Part shown: positions 1 through 5,006 of the stretch, piece by piece
Position numbering within the stretch: position 1 is the stretch's first letter
Layout: each line of letters opens with the position of its first letter
Position numbers and translations under genes: made by a program
Notes under the pieces: generated by a model
Databases searched by the model: none
The model's input: the letters and a program-made list of their open reading frames with translations, nothing else
What the model was told of the DNA's origin: nothing
Origin: an uncultured beta proteobacterium
GTDB lineage: Bacteria > Pseudomonadota > Gammaproteobacteria > Burkholderiales > Burkholderiaceae
DNA: 6,412 bases
Direction: 5' to 3'
Assembly: GCA_903909925.1 (NCBI GenBank)
Contig: CAIVXR010000025.1
Span: forward strand, 1-6,412

Positions 1-929
1 AGGTCTTCAGCAACACCACCGGTTTTATCCAGGGCTTGGTAAATCGGAACTGTACCAATCGGTACTGGAGAGTTGCGAATAATCCACTCACGGGTTTCAT
101 GAATATGTTTGCCAGTAGAAAGATCCATGATGGTATCTGCACCCCAACGAATCGACCACACCATCTTTTCAACTTCTTCATTAATAGATGAAGTGACGGC
201 AGAGTTACCGAGGTTGCCGTTAATCTTGACGCGGAAGTTACGGCCAATAATCATCGGCTCTAATTCAGGGTGATTGATGTTGGCAGGAATAATTGCACGA
301 CCAGCAGCAATTTCAGAGCGCACAAATTCACCGGTAACAAGATCGGGCAGATTTGCGCCATAGGACTTGCCAGGATGTTGCTTTAAAAGTTGCTTGTACG
401 CAGGGTCTTTGCGCAGTTGCTCTAAGCCCATAGACTCGCGCAGGGCAACGTATTCCATTTCTGGAGTGACGATTCCTTTGCGTGCGTAATACATCTGGCT
501 CACATTACTGCCAGCCTTAGCAACCCGCGGTGCGCTGATATGGGAAAAGCGCAAGCTCTGAGTCGCTTCATCTTGGGAGCGGGCTACACCATATTCAGAA
601 CTTGGGCCTGATAATTGAATCGTATCGTTGCGCTCAGCAATCCACGCATCACGCAATCTTGGCAAACCTTTTTCTAAATTAATCACAATCTCGGGATCGC
701 TGTAAGGACCTGAGGTGTCGTAGACCGGCACTGGTGGATTGGGCATCATCTCTTCACCAACTCGCGTTGGTAATTGCTCGATCATCCGAATCGGTGCCTT
801 CACATCTGGACGTGAACCTTGTAAATAGGTTTTAGTTGATGCAGGGTAGGCGAACTTCTGACCAAAGTCGCGCTCTAAGCTTTTTAAGCTTGGAATTTCA
901 TGTTTGATTTTTTCTTTATTTGTACTCAC
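1..929 (-). CDS. thiC: Phosphomethylpyrimidine synthase ThiC, N-terminal half (3' end beyond the window)
   Basis: ThiC is the radical-SAM enzyme that converts aminoimidazole ribotide to HMP phosphate, the pyrimidine half of thiamine, in the cytoplasm. The 309 complete codons read without a stop and match the family throughout. Residues about 1-90 form the ThiC-associated N-terminal region (SRPDVKAPIR, VPVYDTSGPYSDP). The TIM-barrel part follows, with YYARKGIVTPEMEY near 141-158, NHPELEPMIIGRNF near 195-212, GNSAVTSS near 220 and GADTIMDLSTG near 245. The family is about 600-640 residues long, so roughly half is present. The C-terminal CX2CX4C cluster motif is off-window and cannot be checked. 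I chose the GTG at 929-927 because AAGGAG (941-936) lies 6 nt upstream of it; an in-frame ATG at 935-933 touches that Shine-Dalgarno with no spacer. Expression is probably controlled by the TPP riboswitch in its leader. Identity is very sure; the start is fairly sure. Confidence 0.97.
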   Translation of the reverse strand, partial: MSTNKEKIKHEIPSLKSLERDFGQKFAYPASTKTYLQGSRPDVKAPIRMIEQLPTRVGEEMMPNPPVPVYDTSGPYSDPEIVINLEKGLPRLRDAWIAERNDTIQLSGPSSEYGVARSQDEATQSLRFSHISAPRVAKAGSNVSQMYYARKGIVTPEMEYVALRESMGLEQLRKDPAYKQLLKQHPGKSYGANLPDLVTGEFVRSEIAAGRAIIPANINHPELEPMIIGRNFRVKINGNLGNSAVTSSINEEVEKMVWSIRWGADTIMDLSTGKHIHETREWIIRNSPVPIGTVPIYQALDKTGGVAED

Positions 930-962
930 GTCCATCTCCTTACGATTGTAGATGGACGAAAC
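929..962 (-). promoter_or_regulatory. Translational expression platform of the thiC riboswitch (RBS-sequestering hairpin)
   Basis: Seen: CGTCCATCT (958-950) is perfectly complementary to AGATGGACG (937-929), giving a 9-bp stem with a 12-nt loop. The stem covers the end of the AAGGAG Shine-Dalgarno, the spacer and the first base of the GTG start. GTTTCGTCC (962-954) is fully complementary, with one G-U pair, to GGATGAAAC (1070-1062), which is also the 5' strand of aptamer P1. The two helices share 954-958 and exclude each other. No U-tract follows a hairpin here, so control of translation and not termination is inferred: with TPP bound, P1 holds 1062-1069 and the RBS hairpin forms; without TPP, 1062-1070 captures 954-962 and the RBS is free. 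Confidence 0.75.
936..941 (-). promoter_or_regulatory. thiC Shine-Dalgarno that decides for a GTG start
   Basis: On the minus strand the sequence is AAGGAGATGGACGTG. AAGGAG is a strong Shine-Dalgarno. The ATG directly abuts it (0 nt), while the in-frame GTG is 6 nt away, a normal distance. The GTG start gives a protein beginning MSTNKEKIKHEIPS; the ATG would add only Met-Asp. The last two bases of the Shine-Dalgarno and the whole spacer lie in the 3' arm of a 9-bp hairpin, described separately. Confidence 0.75.
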
Positions 963-975
963 CGGGTGTCGGTCT

Positions 976-1069
976 GATGTAACTTCCCACGCCAGCATTA
1001 TCTGGATCGGGTTCTAGGGTTTTTCTCAGCGCCCCTAGCTTAATCTCTAGGGGGCACCCCTGTTTCATC
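976..1069 (-). ncRNA. TPP riboswitch (THI element) aptamer of thiC
   Basis: The aptamer binds thiamine diphosphate in the nascent mRNA and represses thiC when the cofactor is plentiful. On the minus strand the conserved parts appear in order. AGGGGTGC starts P2. P3 is CCCCTAG/CTAGGGG around an 8-nt loop. The pyrimidine-sensor segment GCTGAGAAA covers about 1022-1030. ACCC closes P2. CCCGATCCAGATAATG and CTGGCGTGGGAA form P4/P5, with CCAG/CTGG closing the ATAATG loop. P1 is GATGAAAC (1069-1062) with GTTACATC (983-976), seven pairs around one A-A mismatch. The architecture matches the family closely and sits directly upstream of a classic target gene. Confidence 0.97.
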
Positions 1070-1078
1070 CTTAAGGAA

Positions 1079-1107
1079 GATTTAACCACGAAATAGGGTT
1101 TGGGTTC
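1079..1107 (-). promoter_or_regulatory. Possible sigma70 promoter of thiC
   Basis: On the minus strand TGAACC and TTAAAT are separated by 17 nt, just upstream of the riboswitch. Both match the -35 and -10 consensus only partly (TTAAAT 4 of 6). The position is the main support: transcription would begin within about ten bases of GGATGAAAC, the first helical strand of the leader. No clear terminator separates this gene from the upstream Nudix gene, so read-through from it is also possible. Confidence 0.35.
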
Positions 1108-1146
1108 AGGACTCTATGGAAGGGCCCTAAAAACACCTAAAAAAGC

Positions 1147-1980
1147 CTATTTATTGCGACGCAGGATGTAGTCCGCCGTAACAAAGGCAGCATCGCTGGT
1201 AAATTCGTCCGCCAAGATGCGGGCAGCTGCCTCAGCTAGGGAAATCTCAATAAAGCCACTGACTTCACCATCATGGTTGGTAGGCACGAAGTGAGCGGGC
1301 AGTTCTAAGTCATAAACATAGAGCTGTTCATCATGAAAGCCTTTTGCACCAATCGGGCGACGCATATGGATACGACCAATAGGCTTAACCTGGTCAGCAA
1401 TTTGTGCTGGCACTCCAGCTTCTTCCCAAAGCTCGCGTTTCGCACAAACCCAAGGAGTCTCATCAGCAGAAATACCGCCGGCTGCCATATTGTCTAACTT
1501 ACCTGGATCAGTAGACTTTGTCTGGCTGCGTCTGCCCAGCCAAAGTAAACCTGATTTGGTATAGCCATTGATATGGGTTGCCATGCTCCGAAAACCAAAG
1601 GTACGAAATGCAGCACGCTCTAAGCGAAAGTATTGATGACCATTTTGATCTAGCCAAGCAAAATCTTCATTACGCCAACCCGGAACATAACCACCTGCGC
1701 GCATTTTGTCAGCCAATTGAGAAAGGCTAGCTGATAACTCTTGTGGACGAGTAAATTGAAGGCTTAAGTGATCATGGTTGATAGCGATGAGCGGAATGGA
1801 TTCTGTTTGAAGGACATCTTGCAGATAAGGGATAAATTCTGGGTTTAGGTGACCGATGACTTGCTCGCCCCCGTATCCTCCAGAAAGATGAATCGGCATA
1901 TAGTCAGTTGGAGCAGAACGTGCCGTATTTTGAAGCATTTCTTCTAGGGCTGCGAGCGTGCTGGTAGATAGACTGGTCAT
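1147..1980 (-). CDS. Nudix hydrolase with N-terminal DUF4743 domain (thiamine-diphosphate-type)
   Basis: The 277-residue protein has two parts. Residues about 15-130 resemble the DUF4743 region that precedes the Nudix fold in this subgroup. Residues about 130-277 are the Nudix domain. The Nudix box is complete at 168-190: G168, E174, then RELWEEAGV (182-190) with the metal-binding glutamates E183, E186 and E187. The stretch ERAAFRTFGF near 121-130 and THINGY near 135-140 are typical of the family. Proteins of this layout include yeast YJR142W and the Nudix part of fission-yeast Tnr3. These have been reported to hydrolyse thiamine diphosphate and, preferentially, its oxidised damage products. 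Lying immediately upstream of thiC on the same strand supports a thiamine role, but that substrate is inference. No Shine-Dalgarno precedes the ATG (GCCAAA ATG), and an in-frame TAA 12 nt upstream rules out a longer form. The fold is certain; the substrate is moderately likely. Confidence 0.93.
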   Translation of the reverse strand: MTSLSTSTLAALEEMLQNTARSAPTDYMPIHLSGGYGGEQVIGHLNPEFIPYLQDVLQTESIPLIAINHDHLSLQFTRPQELSASLSQLADKMRAGGYVPGWRNEDFAWLDQNGHQYFRLERAAFRTFGFRSMATHINGYTKSGLLWLGRRSQTKSTDPGKLDNMAAGGISADETPWVCAKRELWEEAGVPAQIADQVKPIGRIHMRRPIGAKGFHDEQLYVYDLELPAHFVPTNHDGEVSGFIEISLAEAAARILADEFTSDAAFVTADYILRRNK

Positions 1981-2175
1981 TTTGGCAGTTTAAGGGAACT
2001 TGCTAGTTTTGGGGTTTTTGAGGGAGTTTGATGACTCTCATAACATAAAACTTCCTGGTGCGCATAAACATATTTTCATATGCTAACGCAGCAAATAGAC
2101 ATCAATCGCTGCCGATAATTTAGGCAAGCTAGATCACTCTATACAAATCTGTGACTTAGGAAAACTTTTGCTAAT

Positions 2176-2198
2176 TTATCCACATTACCTGTGGATAA
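2176..2198. promoter_or_regulatory. Inverted pair of consensus DnaA boxes (perfect 9-bp palindrome arms)
   Basis: TTATCCACA (2176-2184) and its exact reverse complement TGTGGATAA (2190-2198) face each other across TTACC. TTATCCACA is the strongest consensus DnaA-binding sequence. The arms can be extended to about 12 pairs (2173-2201) with one G-T pair, so as RNA this is also a stable hairpin. Read on the plus strand it is followed by a loose T-rich run (GTTTTGATTATTTTG). On the minus strand, the direction of the neighbouring tRNA, no T-run follows. It lies 15 bp beyond the tRNA-Arg 3' end and about 195 bp upstream of the Nudix start. DnaA binding is likely from the match; function is unknown. 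A terminator is the main alternative. Confidence 0.55.
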
Positions 2199-2213
2199 GT
2201 TTTGATTATTTTG

Positions 2214-2288
2214 TGGTCCCGCCGACAGGAATCGAACCTGTATCCCACGCTTAGGAGGCATGTGCACTATCCATTGTGCTACGGCGAG
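2214..2288 (-). tRNA. tRNA-Arg, anticodon CCT (reads AGG)
   Basis: The 75-nt gene folds fully. The acceptor stem is CTCGCCG with CGGCGGG, including one U-G pair. The D stem is GCAC/GTGC and the anticodon stem is CATGC/GCGTG. The anticodon loop CTCCTAA places CCT at 34-36. The variable loop has four bases. The T arm is ACAGG-TTCGATT-CCTGT, the discriminator is A and the 3' CCA is encoded (2216-2214). The anticodon CCU decodes the rare arginine codon AGG. It follows the small membrane-peptide gene by about 50 bp on the same strand. No intrinsic terminator with a U-tract is visible after it. Confidence 0.95.
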
Positions 2289-2326
2289 CGACAATCCAAT
2301 ATCAATTTGTGTTAAGGAAATACCCT

Positions 2327-2354
2327 ATTCTAAAACCCATCACCAGCCACACAA
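2327..2354 (-). promoter_or_regulatory. Possible promoter of the tRNA-Arg gene
   Basis: On the minus strand TTGTGT and TAGAAT are separated by 16 nt. TAGAAT matches five of six -10 positions; the -35 is weak (3 of 6). Transcription would start near 2320, giving a 5' extension of about 30 nt before the mature tRNA. The -35 overlaps the end of the 46-codon gene. Co-transcription from the CoA-transferase unit is an alternative, since I see no terminator between. Confidence 0.35.
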
Positions 2355-2480
2355 AGCCCAAACTTGAGTAGTAATTGCAACCATCATGTCAGGGGCAAAG
2401 TAGGCAGAAAAAACGAGTAGCAAAACGAACAGAGCAAAGCTGCAAAATACCCATTGCCATAAAGAAAGCTTTTTGATCAT
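2340..2480 (-). CDS. Small single-span membrane protein, 46 aa, coupled to the MFS gene
   Basis: I do not recognise this protein. Its ATG (2480-2478) overlaps the TGA of the transporter gene in an ATGA arrangement, a usual sign of translational coupling, and it has no Shine-Dalgarno of its own. It begins MIKKLSLWQW, positively charged, followed by one strongly hydrophobic stretch over residues about 8-29 (VFCSFALFVLLLVFSAYF). A short tail APDMMVAITTQ ending in WALCGW follows. By the positive-inside rule the N-terminus faces the cytoplasm and the tail the periplasm. It ends with TGA at 2342-2340. The charge-then-hydrophobic layout and the exact overlap argue for a real gene, possibly an accessory or stabilising subunit of the transporter, but that role is inference. 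A small secreted or orphan peptide is also possible. Confidence 0.65.
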   Translation of the reverse strand: MIKKLSLWQWVFCSFALFVLLLVFSAYFAPDMMVAITTQVWALCGW

Positions 2481-3703
2481 GCGTTAACTGTTCGGCTAAT
2501 GGCGCGCTCTTTAACTGGCAAGTTCACTAAGAAGGCAAAGACGCCTAGTGCAATCGCAATTTCCCAAACGATTAAATAAGATCCGGTGCGATCGAATAAG
2601 TAACCGCCTAAAAATGCACCACAGAAGCTACCTAGCTGATGAGAAAAGAATACTAGACCAGAGAGCATGCTCAGGTATTTGACACCAAAGATTTGCGCAA
2701 CGATGGCGTTTGTCAGTGGCACGGTAGAGAGCCATAGGATGCCCATCATGGCCGCAAAAATATAAGTAGTTGTTGGGCTCAAGGGTAGGAGTAAGAAGCC
2801 GATAATCGCGACCGAGCGCGTTAAGTAAATGCCCGAGAGTAAATAGCGCTTTGGAAACCGTTGTCCTAAGATGCCAGCGCCAAAGGTGCCAAATACATTG
2901 AATAAGCCAATGAGGGCTAGAGCGGTAGTGGCTACTGCCGGAGATGCAACCGACGGATAAGTCGATGAAAGATCTTTCAGATAGGGTGCAAGGTGGACTG
3001 CAATAAAGACAACCTGAAAACCGCAGACAAAATAACCTAAGGTTAGTAAACGAAAACTTGGATTGCCCATAGCCTCTTTTACAGCCTGCTTAATTGTTTG
3101 ATCGCCCAGATTATTGTTGTGAACAAAATTTTTCTCACGCAGCATGTAAGCAGTTGGAATCATGAGACTAGCCATCAGCGCTAGCAATAAGAGAGCGTCT
3201 TGAGCTCCAAATGCACTAAGTAAGCCTTGCTCAGCAGGAATCATGAGGAACTGACCAAAAGAGCCTGCCGCTGCTGCGATACCCATTGCCCAAACCCGTT
3301 TATCCTCCGGAACATTGCGACCTAAGATGCCGTAGACCACACTATAGGTGGTTGCCGTTTGCGCCAGACCGATCATCAAGCCACCGGCAACCGTGAAATT
3401 GACGATATCGGTAGAAACCGCCATGCCGGCCAAACCTAAGGCATATAAAAGGCCGCCAGCTACCATGATCTTGAACGCTCCGTAGCGATCAGCAAGTGCA
3501 CCAGTGATGGGCTGAAAAACGCCCCAAGTAAGATTTTGTAAGGCAATGGTTAAAGCAAATGTTTCACGACCCCATTCATTGGTAGTGGTGATGGGAAGAT
3601 TAAATAAGCCAAAGCCATGACGAATACCCATGGACATGGTGACCATAAAGCCCCCAAAAATGAGGACTTGTTTAATAGTCAGTGATGATTTAATCGTGGT
3701 CAT
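2477..3703 (-). CDS. MFS transporter, monocarboxylate/oxalate-formate-antiporter-like
   Basis: This is a 408-residue inner-membrane secondary carrier of the major facilitator superfamily with 12 predicted spans in two sets of six. The motif between spans 2 and 3 is GALADRYG (68-75), and its copy in the second half is GGYLFDRTG (366-374). A cytoplasmic central loop of about 30 residues (188-217) joins the halves. The opening GIRHGFGLFNLPITT (26-40) and the helix texture resemble bacterial carriers of the monocarboxylate and oxalate/formate groups, so an organic acid is the likely cargo; the exact substrate cannot be read. The gene starts 3 bp after the CoA-transferase stop and has no good Shine-Dalgarno, so it is probably translated by coupling. 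Its own stop overlaps the start of a 46-codon gene. Family certain, substrate inferred from class and neighbour. Confidence 0.93.
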   Translation of the reverse strand: MTTIKSSLTIKQVLIFGGFMVTMSMGIRHGFGLFNLPITTTNEWGRETFALTIALQNLTWGVFQPITGALADRYGAFKIMVAGGLLYALGLAGMAVSTDIVNFTVAGGLMIGLAQTATTYSVVYGILGRNVPEDKRVWAMGIAAAAGSFGQFLMIPAEQGLLSAFGAQDALLLLALMASLMIPTAYMLREKNFVHNNNLGDQTIKQAVKEAMGNPSFRLLTLGYFVCGFQVVFIAVHLAPYLKDLSSTYPSVASPAVATTALALIGLFNVFGTFGAGILGQRFPKRYLLSGIYLTRSVAIIGFLLLPLSPTTTYIFAAMMGILWLSTVPLTNAIVAQIFGVKYLSMLSGLVFFSHQLGSFCGAFLGGYLFDRTGSYLIVWEIAIALGVFAFLVNLPVKERAISRTVNA

Positions 3704-3706
3704 AGC

Positions 3707-4927
3707 TTAAATGATGCCTTTGTCGCGTAACTCATGAATCGCCTGGTCATTGAGATTGAGACGTTCATGCAAGATTTCGTCAGTATGTTGACCCAGTGTT
3801 GGAGGTGCCATGCGTACTTCCGTTGGTGTTTTAGAAAGCTTCATGGGGCTGGCAACTAATTTCATATTACCAACGGTAGGGTGCGGAACATTGATCTGAA
3901 GATTTCTGGCGATGACTTGCGGATTTTCATAAACCTCTTGCATATTATTAATCGGCCCACAAGGAACCTTTGCTTTTTCCAATGAAGCAATCCAATCTGC
4001 TTTGGTTTTCTTGCGAGTCATTGCTTCAAGTAAGGGAACTAGCTGTTTGCGATGTTGGACTCTTAAAGGGTTGCTTACATAAAGTGGGTTATCCGCTAAA
4101 TGCACTTCACCACCAACTGTGACAAAGTGTCTGAACTGACCATCATTACCCGCAGCCACAATCATCCATCCATCAGAAGTCGGAAAGGTTTGATAGGGAA
4201 CAATCGTCGCCGAAGCATTACCCCAGCGCTTAGGTAACTCATCAGACATTAGATAGGCACTCCCAACATTGGCCATCACAGCAACTTGAGTATCGAGTAG
4301 CGCCATGTCAATGTGCTGGCCTTCGCCGGTATGATCGCGATGAATGATGGCCGCCAATATTGCTGAAGAGGCATACATACCCGTGAAGATATCAGCAAAA
4401 GCCACACCGGCTTTCTGGGGACTTGCGCCTTCAAAGTCATCAGCTTCCCCAGTAACGCTCATGAAGCCACCCATACCTTGCACAATGAAGTCATATCCAG
4501 GACGTTGGGCAAAAGGACCTGTTTGACCAAAACCCGTGATAGAGCAATAAACCAGATCGGGCTTATTCTTTTTTAAACTCTCATAATCTAAACCGTACTT
4601 CACCAAGCTACCGACCTTATAGTTTTCAATCACAACATCGGATTGCTCTGCAAGCTTGCGGATGATCTCTTGCCCTTGTGGCTTGGCAATATCGATCGTG
4701 ATAGAGCGTTTATTTCGGTTGATACAAATGAAATAGGCAGATTCTTCAGTTTCTTTACCACTGGCATCTTTGGCAAAAGGAGGACCCCAATGGCGGGTAT
4801 CGTCTCCAGCGCCAGGGCGCTCGACCTTGATAACGTCAGCACCGAGGTCGGCGAGGTTTTGGGCACACCAAGGGCCAGCCAGCACCCGGCTAAGGTCTAA
4901 AACTCGAATATGACTTAAAGCTCCCAT
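3707..4927 (-). CDS. Class III (CaiB/BaiF) acyl-CoA transferase
   Basis: This cytoplasmic enzyme moves coenzyme A between carboxylic acids through an aspartyl-CoA thioester intermediate. The 406 residues equal the usual family length. Visible motifs are RVLDLSRVLAGPWCAQ (8-23) with LGADVIKVERPGAGDDTR (28-45), NRNKRSITID (70-79), IENYKVG (100-106), SITGFGQTGP (129-138), PGYDFIVQGMGG (143-154) and VPCGPINNMQEV (321-332). The nucleophile is most likely D179 in GVAFADIFTGMY, aligned by motif with D169 of formyl-CoA transferase. The acids used cannot be read: glutarate, succinate-linked, formyl/oxalyl and carnitine types all share these motifs. It heads a minus-strand unit with an MFS carrier 3 bp downstream, suggesting activation of an imported acid. 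The ATG at 4927 fits the family N-terminus, but its AGGG is only 1 nt away, so initiation is weak or coupled. Confidence 0.95.
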   Translation of the reverse strand: MGALSHIRVLDLSRVLAGPWCAQNLADLGADVIKVERPGAGDDTRHWGPPFAKDASGKETEESAYFICINRNKRSITIDIAKPQGQEIIRKLAEQSDVVIENYKVGSLVKYGLDYESLKKNKPDLVYCSITGFGQTGPFAQRPGYDFIVQGMGGFMSVTGEADDFEGASPQKAGVAFADIFTGMYASSAILAAIIHRDHTGEGQHIDMALLDTQVAVMANVGSAYLMSDELPKRWGNASATIVPYQTFPTSDGWMIVAAGNDGQFRHFVTVGGEVHLADNPLYVSNPLRVQHRKQLVPLLEAMTRKKTKADWIASLEKAKVPCGPINNMQEVYENPQVIARNLQINVPHPTVGNMKLVASPMKLSKTPTEVRMAPPTLGQHTDEILHERLNLNDQAIHELRDKGII

Positions 4928-4992
4928 GCCCTGATTTTGGCATGGATGGCAGGGGAATTCTTGAAAAGTTCCGCTTTGCGCTCAGACATAGC

Positions 4993-4998
4993 TACAAT
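4993..4998 (+). promoter_or_regulatory. Probable -10 box of parE, positioned for a leaderless transcript
   Basis: TACAAT matches five of six bases of the -10 consensus and ends 8 nt before the parE ATG. Transcription would begin at or within a base or two of that ATG. No good -35 stands 16-18 nt upstream; TTGAAA at 4961 is a good hexamer but 26 nt away. No Shine-Dalgarno is present between the box and the ATG. Confidence 0.45.
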
Positions 4999-5006
4999 TT
5001 GCGCGC

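Noticed and set aside
1081..1146. A rho-independent terminator after the Nudix gene
   Set aside because: There are T-runs (TTTTTT, TTTTT) and a GGGCCC palindrome on the minus strand, but the T-runs precede the palindrome and no GC stem stands directly before a T-run.
2069..2082. Small palindrome CATATGAAAATATG (minus strand) in the Nudix leader, a 5-bp stem with a GAAA loop
   Set aside because: All-weak pairs except one and only 5 bp; easily expected by chance in AT-rich intergenic sequence, with no flanking signal to give it a role.
2214..2288. tRNA-Arg as an integration site for a mobile element
   Set aside because: I found no duplicate of the tRNA 3' end in the window, no integrase gene and no change in gene style on either side.
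4344..4900. Open frames on the plus strand (4344-4526, 4643-4900) and in another minus frame (4630-4866) inside the CoA-transferase gene
   Set aside because: They lie wholly within a gene whose family motifs continue uninterrupted across the same bases. Their translations show no recognisable domain and there is no ribosome site.
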